DNA of 53,761 nucleotides, from positions 1 to 53,761 of the forward strand of contig DAOWCY010000018.1 in NCBI GenBank assembly GCA_030639305.1, in the 5' to 3' direction. Positions 24,949-33,122 of this stretch are shown piece after piece; within the stretch, counting starts at the first letter, position 1, and the number at the start of each line of letters is the position of its first letter. The stretch is from JAGLQA01 sp023135565. GTDB taxonomy: Bacteria > Acidobacteriota > Aminicenantia > UBA2199. Below the pieces are notes generated by a model. It had not been told where the DNA came from. It saw only the letters and a program-made list of their open reading frames with translations, and made no database searches. Position numbers and translations under genes: made by a program.

Positions 24949-25686
24949 TTATATCCCCGACTCTAAGCGGCTGGCCAATATTTCCGGCAGGCCGACTTCC
25001 CTGATTTTTTTCTGAGTTTTCTTGACATTATATGAGTACCTCATGAAATTGATCTCTTTCCTGGTAGAATCGAAAACCACAAAACTGGGGTTGGGGTCTT
25101 TATCCCTGGGTTGGCCGACAGAACCGGGATTAATAAGATACCTGGTATTGGGATCGAGTTTTATTCTGGTATTATTGCTCAGGGGTACGATGTCGATTTT
25201 ATCGTTCCTGAGCAAGTAAATGATAGGGAAATGGGTATGCCCGAAAAAACCCACCTGGGTTTCCATAAATTTAAAAGATTCCACTGCCTCGAACATGGAG
25301 AACACATAATAATCTTCATCAAAAGTAGAACCATGACATATGGTGATAAAATGATCTACGATCTCCGGTCCTCTTTTTGCATTCTTTAAGAACAGTTGGT
25401 TATCGTCGCTGATCTGTATCTTACTCCACTCGGCGGAAAAAGCAGCCACCGGGTTAAAAAGCGAAGAAGATTCCAGACCTGCGATCACTTTGTCATGATT
25501 ACCTCTTACATAATGCAATTTTTTTATGGTTCTAAAAAGCTCTATGGTCTCATTGGGATTGGCGCCATAACCCACCAGGTCGCCTAAAAATAGATATTTA
25601 TCGACTTCATTGGCTTTCTTTAAGCTCAGTAAATTCTCCAGGCTATCTAAGTTGCTGTGTATGTCGCTAAATATCAAATATTTCAT
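24949..25686 (-). CDS. Calcineurin-like metallophosphoesterase
   Basis: 245 residues. Full set of family motifs: FSDIHSNLDSL (D7, H9), FLGDLVGYGANP, YVRGNHDKVI, TICHGS, and FGHTHFPIIY near 175, with the NPGSVGQPRDKDP ending motif of the YfcE/MJ0936 group. Binuclear metal phosphodiesterase; physiological substrate unknown. A TTGACA box stands at 25742-25747 on the minus strand, with no convincing -10 at standard spacing. Confidence 0.9.
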   Translation of the reverse strand: MKYLIFSDIHSNLDSLENLLSLKKANEVDKYLFLGDLVGYGANPNETIELFRTIKKLHYVRGNHDKVIAGLESSSLFNPVAAFSAEWSKIQISDDNQLFLKNAKRGPEIVDHFITICHGSTFDEDYYVFSMFEAVESFKFMETQVGFFGHTHFPIIYLLRNDKIDIVPLSNNTRIKLDPNTRYLINPGSVGQPRDKDPNPSFVVFDSTRKEINFMRYSYNVKKTQKKIREVGLPEILASRLESGI

Positions 25687-25800
25687 ACATTACCTTTTTG
25701 CAGTTATCTTTTTCCTTTTAAACTCTAAGTATAGCTGTTTTTGTCAAGATATTCAAGCTTTTTATCGAGACTTCGTAAAAGTTTGTAAATTTTTTTTTCT

Positions 25801-25911
25801 TCATCCGCCCTTCCCTAAGCCCTGGCGATACATCCGGCCGGCATTATAAGAGCTTCTTACAAAAGGTCCTGCTTCAACCGCGGCAAATCCGAAAGAAAGA
25901 GCTGTTTTTTT
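25801..25911 (-). other. Out-of-frame C-terminal end of LipA
   Basis: Past the A7 run (T7 on the + strand at 25905-25911) the -1 frame reads TALSFGFAAVEAGPFVRSSY and continues NAGRMYRQGLGKGG to a TGA at 25801-25803. GPFVRSSYNA is the conserved end of lipoyl synthases, whose serine ligates the auxiliary iron-sulfur cluster. This stretch therefore belongs to the lipA gene next to it. Confidence 0.88.
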
Positions 25912-26690
25912 AACTCCTCGAATTCCCCGGGAGAATAAAATTTCGCCACCGGCAGGTTCTCCGCCGTGGGCTGCAGGTATTGACCTATGGTCAGCAGGCC
26001 CACGCCATTCTCCCTGAGATCATGGAACAACTCATCCAGGTCTGCTTTTGTTTCTCCTAAGCCGACCATTATCCCCGACTTGGTAACCGGTTGTTTCTCT
26101 TTGGCTGCTTTTAAAACGCTTAAGGACACATAGTAGTTTTGCGGTTTTCTATTTACCTTTTCATACAGGGATTTTACGGTCTCTAAATTGTGATTCAACA
26201 CATCCGCTCCCGCTGCGAAAACCCTGTCTAAGTGTTCCTTATTGCCTTTAAAATCGGGGATCAGCACTTCTAATTTTAGATCGCGCCCGCTGCTCTTAAT
26301 TTTTTTAATCACAGCGGCGAAATGCGCGCTGCCTCCGTCTTCGAGATCGTCGCGGGTAACTGAAGTAATGACCACATACTTTGTCCTCATGATCTCCACC
26401 ATTTCCAGTATTCTATCCGCTTCCTCCGGGTGCAGAGGCCGGGGACTGCCTTTTTTTACCGAGCAAAAAGAACAGGCCCGGGAGCAGGTATCGCCCATGA
26501 TTAAGAAAGTAGCGTGGTGGTTATTCCAGCATTCCGAAATATTGGGACACTTAGCGCTGCGGCAGATAGTGCTTAGATTTTTCCGTTCCAATTCTTTTTT
26601 TATCTTGAAATAGTTTTCTCCCGATGGGATACTGGCTTTGAGCCATTTGGGCTTTGCGTTCCTGGTTTTAAAATCCGTTTCCGTTTTCAT
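25857..26690 (-). CDS. lipA: Lipoyl synthase, frame broken before the C-terminal motif
   Basis: Radical-SAM enzyme that inserts two sulfurs into protein-bound octanoyl groups. Both cysteine sets are intact: auxiliary C43-x4-C48-x5-C54 (CRSAKCPNISEC) and radical-SAM C69-x3-C73-x2-C76 (CSRACSFC). The annotated frame gives 277 residues and ends in a non-homologous tail LFLSDLPRLKQDLL. The family tail with RSSYNA lies in the -1 frame after TTA-AAA-AAA-C; joining them gives about 296 residues, a normal length. An A7 homopolymer miscall, a real mutation, transcript slippage or -1 ribosomal frameshifting on A-AAA-AAA could each explain it. No lipB is adjacent. Confidence 0.92.
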   Translation of the reverse strand: MKTETDFKTRNAKPKWLKASIPSGENYFKIKKELERKNLSTICRSAKCPNISECWNNHHATFLIMGDTCSRACSFCSVKKGSPRPLHPEEADRILEMVEIMRTKYVVITSVTRDDLEDGGSAHFAAVIKKIKSSGRDLKLEVLIPDFKGNKEHLDRVFAAGADVLNHNLETVKSLYEKVNRKPQNYYVSLSVLKAAKEKQPVTKSGIMVGLGETKADLDELFHDLRENGVGLLTIGQYLQPTAENLPVAKFYSPGEFEELKKQLFLSDLPRLKQDLL

Positions 26691-26961
26691 TGTGCCACTA
26701 CATGGCGGTATCGGTGAACATGTTCGCCATAATTCACGTCCCGTCGTTAGGCGGTTCTTTTCCCGGACGCAGTCCCGGGGAAAGCCTGTCTTCTGTCTAA
26801 ACCGGGAGTCCCCCCGGAATTGTAGATTGTATTACAAACCGCAAGTGATGTCAATGGTTTATTTCTTCTCTCAAAATTACTATGGGCTATTCTTACCACG
26901 AAGGGGGGCGGCACCCCTACCAATAAGACCACCACGTGGGGAGGGGATAAAGCGGCGGGGG

Positions 26962-27774
26962 CTAAGTAGTCAGGATATCATAAAACAGTTTATCGAATTC
27001 AGGCGCGTTAGCCAGGCGTTCCTCTCTATCTTTCGCCATCATTTTATTGACCAGGGGCTGGTAACGGCGAACGGGTTCCGGCAGTTCCGGTATCGGTTGT
27101 TCGATATGTTGGATAGCCACCGATATTTGTCCGCCGCCAAAAGGCCTTTTTCCGGCCAGCATCTCGAAGAGCACTATACCTAAGGAATACATATCGGTGC
27201 GGCCATCTATATCCCGCTGCGCTCTACATTGTTCCGGGCTCATATAGTCGGCGGTTCCCATTATGGTGTCGTATTTGGTCAACCTGTCGGAGGCATCTTC
27301 TACCCGGGCGATGCCGAAATCCACTAACACCGGTGTGCTGTCCGGTCTGAACATGATATTTTCCGGTTTAATATCGCGGTGCAGGATGCCCCGGAAGTGG
27401 GAGTAATCTAAAGCTCTTACCAGGGTTTCGATGATGTCTAAAGCTATTTCCGGGTGCATTCTTTTTTCGCGGCTGCGGTCTAACCGTTCCCTTAAGGACT
27501 CTTCTAAGTACTCCATCACGATGTAGTGGCTATCTCCCATAGTGCCGGCGTCGAAAATCTGGATAATATTGGAATGAGGTATTGCGGCCGCGGTTTTTGC
27601 TTCTCTCTGGAAACGGGCGGAAGCGTCTTCATTTTTTAGGAAGGAGGGCTGTAGGACTTTGACGGCTACTTTCCGGTTTAGAGTTCTCTGGATGCCTAAA
27701 TAGATAGTTGCCATACCGCCTTCTTTCATGTCGGCGATGATTTCGCATCCTGGAATATCAGGAAAGTCAGCCAT
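26962..27774 (-). CDS. Ser/Thr protein kinase, kinase domain only
   Basis: 270 residues, a complete eukaryotic-like kinase: glycine loop KEGGMATIY, lysine in VAVKVL, HRDIKPENIMF, LVDFGIARV, activation segment GTADYMSPEQC and DMYSLGIVLFEMLAG. There is no transmembrane or sensor domain, so it acts in the cytoplasm. It is a close paralogue of the kinase domain of the gene at 28470-30152, and shares a 14-bp promoter block with it. Divergent from hicBA. Confidence 0.93.
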   Translation of the reverse strand: MADFPDIPGCEIIADMKEGGMATIYLGIQRTLNRKVAVKVLQPSFLKNEDASARFQREAKTAAAIPHSNIIQIFDAGTMGDSHYIVMEYLEESLRERLDRSREKRMHPEIALDIIETLVRALDYSHFRGILHRDIKPENIMFRPDSTPVLVDFGIARVEDASDRLTKYDTIMGTADYMSPEQCRAQRDIDGRTDMYSLGIVLFEMLAGKRPFGGGQISVAIQHIEQPIPELPEPVRRYQPLVNKMMAKDREERLANAPEFDKLFYDILTT

Positions 27775-27795
27775 TATATCCTCCGAACACAGCGT

Positions 27796-27828
27796 TTAGA
27801 TTATCCCATGTTTTTTAGTGGATTGCAA
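27796..27828 (-). promoter_or_regulatory. Promoter of the short kinase gene
   Basis: Minus-strand TTGCAA (27823-27828), a 17-bp spacer and GATAAT (27800-27805). The block ATGGGATAATCTAA spanning the -10 box (27796-27809) is identical in the other kinase promoter (30175-30188). Confidence 0.65.
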
Positions 27829-27871
27829 GAGATTAGAGCAATTCTCTTTATTATTTTGCCGCGGGCTGCTA

Positions 27872-27900
27872 TTGACAAATCGGAAATTTTCCAGTATATT
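27872..27900 (+). promoter_or_regulatory. hicBA promoter
   Basis: TTGACA (27872-27877), a 17-bp spacer and TATATT (27895-27900). The spacer contains GGAAATTTTCC, a near-perfect palindrome that is a plausible HicB operator. A GGAG site precedes the hicB ATG. Confidence 0.7.
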
Positions 27901-27919
27901 TATTTTGGAGAATAAAAAA

Positions 27920-28135
27920 ATGAGATTTAATATTATTTTAGAGCCTGCGGAAGAAGGTGGTTACAATGTGAGTGTCCCGGCCTTAGACGGGTGTTTTACC
28001 CAGGGAGATTCAGAACAAGAAGCCATAGAAAACGCTCATGAAGCCATCATCTGCTATCTCGAAGGTCTTGAAAAACTCAATCAAATAAAATCGAAGCCCG
28101 GGGTTATTATGCAGGAGTTGGAGATACGACTCTGA
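27920..28135 (+). CDS. hicB: HicB-family antitoxin
   Basis: 71 residues from the ATG at 27920, chosen for the GGAG site 9 nt upstream; a longer open frame to 27818 lacks support and runs through the promoter. Typical HicB partial RNase H fold: EPAEEGGYNVSVPALDGCFT, then GDSEQEAIENAHEAIICYLE. It masks the HicA toxin and probably represses the operon. The antitoxin-first order fits one class of hic loci. Confidence 0.92.
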   Translation: MRFNIILEPAEEGGYNVSVPALDGCFTQGDSEQEAIENAHEAIICYLEGLEKLNQIKSKPGVIMQELEIRL

Positions 28136-28347
28136 GTAAAACATTTTCCGGTAAGCAAGTAGTGAAGGCATTAAGAAGAATAGGCTACATTGTTGACCAT
28201 CAACGAGGCAGCCATATTTTTATGCACAACCTATCTAAAAACAAATCCGTCATCGTTCCATATCACAAGGAGCTAAAAAAGGGAACACTCAACAATATCC
28301 TGAAAAAGGCTAATGTTACAATAGAAGAATTAAAAGAGTTAATTTAA
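28132..28347 (+). CDS. hicA: HicA-family mRNA interferase toxin, apparent CTG start
   Basis: 71 residues if read from CTG at 28132, giving LSKTFSGKQVVKALRRIGY, which is the complete HicA N-terminus. The catalytic histidine is in QRGSHIFM and the domain ends VTIEELKEL. No ATG, GTG or TTG exists at the right place: the first standard codon is the GTG at 28162, which would cut off the conserved SGKQV helix. The CTG overlaps the hicB stop (CTGA) and has GGAG 8 nt upstream. HicA is a double-stranded-RNA-binding-fold RNase. Confidence 0.85.
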   Translation: MSKTFSGKQVVKALRRIGYIVDHQRGSHIFMHNLSKNKSVIVPYHKELKKGTLNNILKKANVTIEELKELI

Positions 28348-28469
28348 CCCGGCAATTATAGGGGATAATCATTTATGATAACGAGTTCTCACCCGGAAAC
28401 GAAACAATCGAGGTAATACGAAGCTGTTGGCTGAATGCCTGGGCCGGGACTATCTATCCCGGTACGATT

Positions 28470-30152
28470 TCATTCAAAAAAGGAGCGCACCGGGCGCAGT
28501 GAGTGTTTCCAATTTTCGGAGGATAATTCTATAGTTCCTGAATAAAAATTCACTATCCAGTATTCCCCCGGGATAATAGAATCTTTAGTCCAAATACTCC
28601 TGGGGCTTCTTGAAAAAGCGGAATCAATATGCAGTCCTTCCCTGTTTTTCGTTTTTCTCAACAATGATGCCGCCTCCTCGATAGTAGGAAAGCGCCAGTC
28701 ATCGTATCCACCATAGCCACGGTTGTTCAAGTTTTCGAGCCGCTCTTCCGCTTCCTGGAGAGTCAAATTATCCGGCATTTTTTCACCGTGCCACACGAAG
28801 GCTGTTTTGTTATAGATCACGATCATTTCGCCCCTTTCTTTAACTGAAGTCTGATAATCGCACTTAAAATCGGCGCTCTTATTTATTTTTTTCTCAAAAA
28901 AACCACGCCTTTGAATCATAGCCGCCACAGCCTGCTCACTCAAATCATTCTTATATCCAGAACGCAGTTTCATGGTATTTTTAGAAACTGCCTGTGCATA
29001 GGCATTATTATCTTTTTTGATCCCATTTTTCGAGCCATTACCGGGGACAAACAATATGATCGCCATCAATAAAATTATCACTACCAGGAAGCTTCCCAAA
29101 ACCAACCTTTTCTTGAGAGGAAATTCCATAAATAAATCCAATTTTTTCTTGATAGGCTCCGGGAAGTTATTAACTAACGATTTTACAATTCCTAAAGCCG
29201 CTCTTGAAATTGAGCTAGCCGGTTCCAACTCCCGGCTGGATGGGACGACTTCCTCCGACTGTTCAAGGGGCGGTTCTGCTGCCGGAATTGTTTTTTCTGC
29301 TGCTTGCGCTGAATCAACTGACGGAGTAGAAGTAGCAGCGGGACCGCTCAAGATACTATAGAGTAATTTATCGAATTGGGGAGCACTGGAGAGGCGCTCT
29401 TCCCTATCTTTGGCCATCATTTTATCTATTAAGGGTTGATAGCGACTAAACTCCCCAGGAAGTCGGGGCACCGGTTCTTCCATGTGCTTAAGAGCCACAG
29501 ATATATATGAATCCCCTTTATAAGGTTTTTCACCGGTAAGCATCTCATACAACAACACCCCTAAAGAATAGACATCGCTGCGGTCATCCACATTTTTTTG
29601 TCCCCTACATTGCTCGGGACTCATATAATCAACAGTACCCGCTATCCCACTAACCTTTTCAAATTGATCGTTTGGAACCGATACGCATGAAATACCAAAA
29701 TCCACCAACACCGGCGTACTATCGTGTCTAAACATAATATTTTCCGGCTTAATATCCCGGTGATAAACACCCTGGAAATGGGCGTAATCCAATGCTTCCA
29801 TTATCTTTTCTACAATATCCAGGGCAAGTTGTTCGGGCATCTTACCCAGGTTCCGCTCCATGCGGTCTCTTAAAGACGTATCCAGGTACTCCATGATAAT
29901 ATAGTGATGATCCCCTGCTTTCCCGGTATCGAAAATCTGTACAATATTCGAATGAGAAAAACCGGCTGCGGTTTTTGCTTCCTTTTTAAAATTATTCGCA
30001 GTTTCTTTGTTCTTCAAGAGTGAAGAATGCAGAACTTTGATTGCTACTTTCCGCTTTAGTTTATCCTGGGTAGCTAAGTAAACGGTTGCCATACCCCCCT
30101 TGCCCAACACACCTACGATCTTACAACCTGGAAACGCTGGATATTCATCCAT
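28470..30152 (-). CDS. Transmembrane Ser/Thr kinase with extracytoplasmic DUF1566-like domain
   Basis: 560 residues. Kinase domain at 1-265 with GKGGMATVYL, VAIKVL, HRDIKPENIMF, LVDFGISCV and GTVDYMSPEQC. A proline/serine-rich linker follows, a transmembrane helix at about 345-367 (VLGSFLVVIILLMAIILFV), then an outside part ending in a DUF1566/Lcl-type domain (YGGYDDWRFPTIEEAASLL, IWTKDSI, SLRPVR). DUF1566 folds are C-type-lectin-like and occur on secreted proteins. This is a receptor-type kinase that senses outside and phosphorylates inside; the ligand is unknown. Confidence 0.9.
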   Translation of the reverse strand: MDEYPAFPGCKIVGVLGKGGMATVYLATQDKLKRKVAIKVLHSSLLKNKETANNFKKEAKTAAGFSHSNIVQIFDTGKAGDHHYIIMEYLDTSLRDRMERNLGKMPEQLALDIVEKIMEALDYAHFQGVYHRDIKPENIMFRHDSTPVLVDFGISCVSVPNDQFEKVSGIAGTVDYMSPEQCRGQKNVDDRSDVYSLGVLLYEMLTGEKPYKGDSYISVALKHMEEPVPRLPGEFSRYQPLIDKMMAKDREERLSSAPQFDKLLYSILSGPAATSTPSVDSAQAAEKTIPAAEPPLEQSEEVVPSSRELEPASSISRAALGIVKSLVNNFPEPIKKKLDLFMEFPLKKRLVLGSFLVVIILLMAIILFVPGNGSKNGIKKDNNAYAQAVSKNTMKLRSGYKNDLSEQAVAAMIQRRGFFEKKINKSADFKCDYQTSVKERGEMIVIYNKTAFVWHGEKMPDNLTLQEAEERLENLNNRGYGGYDDWRFPTIEEAASLLRKTKNREGLHIDSAFSRSPRSIWTKDSIIPGEYWIVNFYSGTIELSSENWKHSLRPVRSFFE

Positions 30153-30174
30153 ATTTTTCCTCCTAATTCGCCGA

Positions 30175-30207
30175 TTAGATTATCCCATTTTTTAAGAATT
30201 ATTTCAA
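30175..30207 (-). promoter_or_regulatory. Promoter of the transmembrane kinase gene
   Basis: Minus-strand TTGAAA (30202-30207), a 17-bp spacer and GATAAT (30179-30184), within the shared ATGGGATAATCTAA block. An AGGAGG ribosome site follows. Confidence 0.65.
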
Positions 30208-30302
30208 GTAATGGGGAAGCCGAAAATAAAAATCTTGAACTACCTGGATTTCACCATATGAAAGTCTAATTTTGTTAAAAAAATAAAAAAAATAAAAAAA
30301 AC

Positions 30303-30331
30303 TTGCAATATCCCTTTTGTTATGTTATAAC
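30303..30331 (+). promoter_or_regulatory. Promoter of the membrane-protein/ABC unit
   Basis: TTGCAA (30303-30308), a 17-bp spacer and TATAAC (30326-30331), preceded by an A-tract that could act as an UP element. Confidence 0.6.
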
Positions 30332-30476
30332 CTTTGTCTTATCTCAAGAGAGGGTTAACATATGGACTTAAGGTTAAGTTGGGTGTCTATAGCAGACACA
30401 TCCTATCTAAACACCAAATCTTTACTTTATTTAATTAACCAGTTTAAAAAAATAAAATTAACGATAGGAGCGTCTT

Positions 30477-31139
30477 ATGACAGATCGAAACAAAAACACT
30501 TTGTCAAAAATTTTCTTAGGGGCCGCGGTTCTTTTACTGTTTTCCCTGTATTCAACGGCTGTAATCTACTACAATGAAGCGCCAAAAGGCCTTTGCGGAA
30601 GTGGAGAAAGTAGTTCCTCTACTACCGAAACCCTAAATGGCTATGTTATCGAAGGGGCCGGTTATTTCCTGGGTTCATATTCGGATTTCCTCCATTTTTT
30701 AAAATTAATCGAGCTTGCGGAATTAGACGGCTTACAGTATGGTGAAGCCGGGATGACCCTGGATCGTGCGATTGAGAAAATGGAGAATGCAAAAGAGGTA
30801 TACACCATGTTAAAAGAGGCGGCGGACAATACTCCTTACGACCCGGTAGTAATCGAAAAGCTTCTGAATTTCGACTATGACTGGTTCCAGAAAAAAAATG
30901 GATTAAATGAACCCATTTTTGACAAAGTGAAAGGCTATCTCGAGAAGGGCGAAATCAAGGAATTATTCGGCAAGGCTCTTTCAGATACCGAAGAAGTATT
31001 AAAAATTGCCAAAAAAATTAAAGCAAGTATCGATGCCGAGGAGATTCCTGAGCTATCGATTTTGTGGGATTTAGACGAAACCTTGTCTCAATCACTGCGC
31101 TTTGGCCAATATGTGGCCAGGGTCTTTCACGACATTTAA
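30477..31139 (+). CDS. Single-pass exported protein, unknown function
   Basis: 220 residues. An N-terminal hydrophobic helix at about 11-31 (signal anchor or uncleaved signal; no lipobox), a short GSGESSSSTTE low-complexity patch at about 41-51, then an all-helical, acidic body without recognisable motifs. An AGGAG site precedes the ATG. The stop is 15 bp before the ABC permease start, so the two genes form an operon and the product may be a periplasmic partner of that permease. I do not recognise the family. Confidence 0.7.
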   Translation: MTDRNKNTLSKIFLGAAVLLLFSLYSTAVIYYNEAPKGLCGSGESSSSTTETLNGYVIEGAGYFLGSYSDFLHFLKLIELAELDGLQYGEAGMTLDRAIEKMENAKEVYTMLKEAADNTPYDPVVIEKLLNFDYDWFQKKNGLNEPIFDKVKGYLEKGEIKELFGKALSDTEEVLKIAKKIKASIDAEEIPELSILWDLDETLSQSLRFGQYVARVFHDI

Positions 31140-31154
31140 GCGAGGAAATAATTG

Positions 31155-33122
31155 ATGAAAACCTTTAGAGCTTTCTTTATTCTCGAATTTAAACGTTTTA
31201 TCGCATTGCGAAATGCGGTCATATTGATATTGTTCTTTTCACTGTGTATGATACTTGTCTATACAGGTGCTCAGCAGTACAATGACACAGTAAAAAGCAA
31301 AAAAGAATTTCGAGAAACTGAAAAAGAAAAGGCAGCGGCTTTTGTCAATTATCTTCAATACGGGGGGTATGGAATACGTTTGTATTTCATGCCCTGCCGG
31401 TTGAGTATTCTTTTTTATAATTCAAGCTTGTTTTCCGATTTAACCGCCCACGTCGATGTTGGAGAAAAATTGAGCATCTACAACTCTTTTAAGGGGAAAA
31501 AAATATTTTCTGCAAGACAGGGTAAATTTATAGATTTCTCCGGGATTATTCTCCTTTTTGGAAGTTTTATCGCTCTCTTTTACGGTTATGATACCTTCCG
31601 TCGTGAGGAGTACTTGAAATTTCTTTCCAGTGCTTATGGCTATAGATGGGTCTTCTTCTATATTGGACTGTCGAGAATGATATTGATCAGCGCCTATTTC
31701 ACTGTAGTAGTGGGGATAGGGGGTGCAGCAGCGGTTTTTGCTGTCAAAGGAATACATTTAACCGGAAGCGAATTTGATTACTTATTGGTTTTCCTCATGG
31801 TGACATTAACAGTGGCAGTATTCTTCTTTTTTATCGGTATTATAATAGGTCTATGGAAATCAAAATTTGCCAGGTTTTTTATGGTAATATGCTGGGTTTT
31901 CTTTGTCTTCTTTGCCCCGGAGGCAATTAATAAAATAGTTGAAGCAAAGTCAGAACATATAATAGATATATATAAATCTGAATCAGAAAAACTAAAAACG
32001 TTGATGGATTTCGAGAGAGAAGCAGCGAAGAAACTAAGTGGAAAGGAAAACCCGGAATTGCGGAGAAAATTGGCGGGTGATTTTTTAAAAAACGGATTCA
32101 AAAAAATCCAGGAACTTGAAAAAGAATTAGAAGATCAGGTGAAATCTAATATTAATTTTTTCTATAAAGTGTCCATCATTTTCCCTTCGACTTTTTATAT
32201 CGCAGTCAATAATGAAATCAGCAGCAAAGGATATGAAAACTTGATGCACTTTTATCGTTTCGCAACGAAACGAAAAAAGCAATTCCTGGATTTTTATATA
32301 AAAAGAAGGTATCCTTTTAAACCGAGACAGGAAGTCGAGTCTTTTATTGAGGAGTTGGAGAAGAAGGGAAAGAACAAAGAAGATAAGGAGGTGAATGTTT
32401 TTTTCGCCGCAAGTCAGTTACCGGGACTATTTTGGTTGGGTCTTTTATTAACTATATTATGGATTGCCGGGCTTTCCTTTTTATCTTTTTACTTATACGA
32501 AAAATCTATATTTTCAGTCCCGGGAAAGAAAATTTCCGGGCTTAACGACCTGGAAATCCATCTCAATAAAGGAGATTCCCATGCCATACTTGCCGGTGAT
32601 AACTTAAGAAACCATTTTTACAACGTCTTATCAGGCCAAAAAGGAAAATTCGCCGGCAAGGTTGTTCTAAATGGAGTTAATATTGTAGAGGAGAGTCAAA
32701 AAAAAAATTTCGTGTACATCTGTCAACCGGAAGAAATACCATGGGATATCAAAGCTATTGATTTTTTCTCTTTTATCGGTAGATTAGGAAACACAGCGGA
32801 AGAAGAGTTGAAAGTAATCGGCAACAAGTTAAACCTGAAGGATATAGGTAAAACAAATTTCAACAAGATGAATGTAAACGAAAGAGGACGCATTTTGTTC
32901 GAATGTGCGCTGCTAAAAGAGTGCGGTTTCTATATGATCGACAATATCACAAAAGGAATGCCTACCGATTTCGCAAACGAGATCATAGATAGGTTAGAAA
33001 AATTAAAACAAAAAGGGGCGGCGATTCTTTATATAACTAATAATGTTTCTATGGCGAAAAAAATCGGTGACTACATGACGCTGCTTAAAGGTGATGCCGA
33101 ATTAATGGGTATTAAACTTTAG
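31155..33122 (+). CDS. ABC-2-type permease fused to a degenerate ABC ATPase domain
   Basis: 655 residues from the ATG at 31155 (GAGG site 8 nt upstream; an in-frame TTG lies one codon before). The N-terminal part (1-455) is a permease with about six membrane helices and a large charged loop (about 265-395). Residues about 460-655 keep the layout of an ABC ATPase while losing its catalytic residues. Walker A is AILAGDNLRNHFYN with no GxGKS; the signature is NKMNVNERGRILFECALL with no LSGGQ; Walker B is FYMIDNITKG with no catalytic glutamate; the switch histidine is Asn in LYITNNVSMA. The Q-loop-like CQPEEIPWDI remains. It cannot hydrolyse ATP in the usual way. Its stop overlaps the convergent gene by 4 bp. 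Confidence 0.8.
   Translation: MKTFRAFFILEFKRFIALRNAVILILFFSLCMILVYTGAQQYNDTVKSKKEFRETEKEKAAAFVNYLQYGGYGIRLYFMPCRLSILFYNSSLFSDLTAHVDVGEKLSIYNSFKGKKIFSARQGKFIDFSGIILLFGSFIALFYGYDTFRREEYLKFLSSAYGYRWVFFYIGLSRMILISAYFTVVVGIGGAAAVFAVKGIHLTGSEFDYLLVFLMVTLTVAVFFFFIGIIIGLWKSKFARFFMVICWVFFVFFAPEAINKIVEAKSEHIIDIYKSESEKLKTLMDFEREAAKKLSGKENPELRRKLAGDFLKNGFKKIQELEKELEDQVKSNINFFYKVSIIFPSTFYIAVNNEISSKGYENLMHFYRFATKRKKQFLDFYIKRRYPFKPRQEVESFIEELEKKGKNKEDKEVNVFFAASQLPGLFWLGLLLTILWIAGLSFLSFYLYEKSIFSVPGKKISGLNDLEIHLNKGDSHAILAGDNLRNHFYNVLSGQKGKFAGKVVLNGVNIVEESQKKNFVYICQPEEIPWDIKAIDFFSFIGRLGNTAEEELKVIGNKLNLKDIGKTNFNKMNVNERGRILFECALLKECGFYMIDNITKGMPTDFANEIIDRLEKLKQKGAAILYITNNVSMAKKIGDYMTLLKGDAELMGIKL

Larger units (their letters stand above)
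30153..30476. other. Divergent promoter region
   Basis: 324 bp between the leftward kinase gene and the rightward membrane-protein gene. It contains the kinase promoter (30179-30207), an A-rich tract (about 30275-30301), the rightward promoter (30303-30331) and a hairpin GTGTCT-ATAGC-AGACAC (30383-30399) in the rightward 5' untranslated region of about 140 nt. Confidence 0.55.

Noticed and set aside
30362..30577. 71-codon frame before the exported protein
   Set aside because: Has a fair GAGAGG site but overlaps the real start by 100 bp in another frame, and the sequence shows no family pattern.
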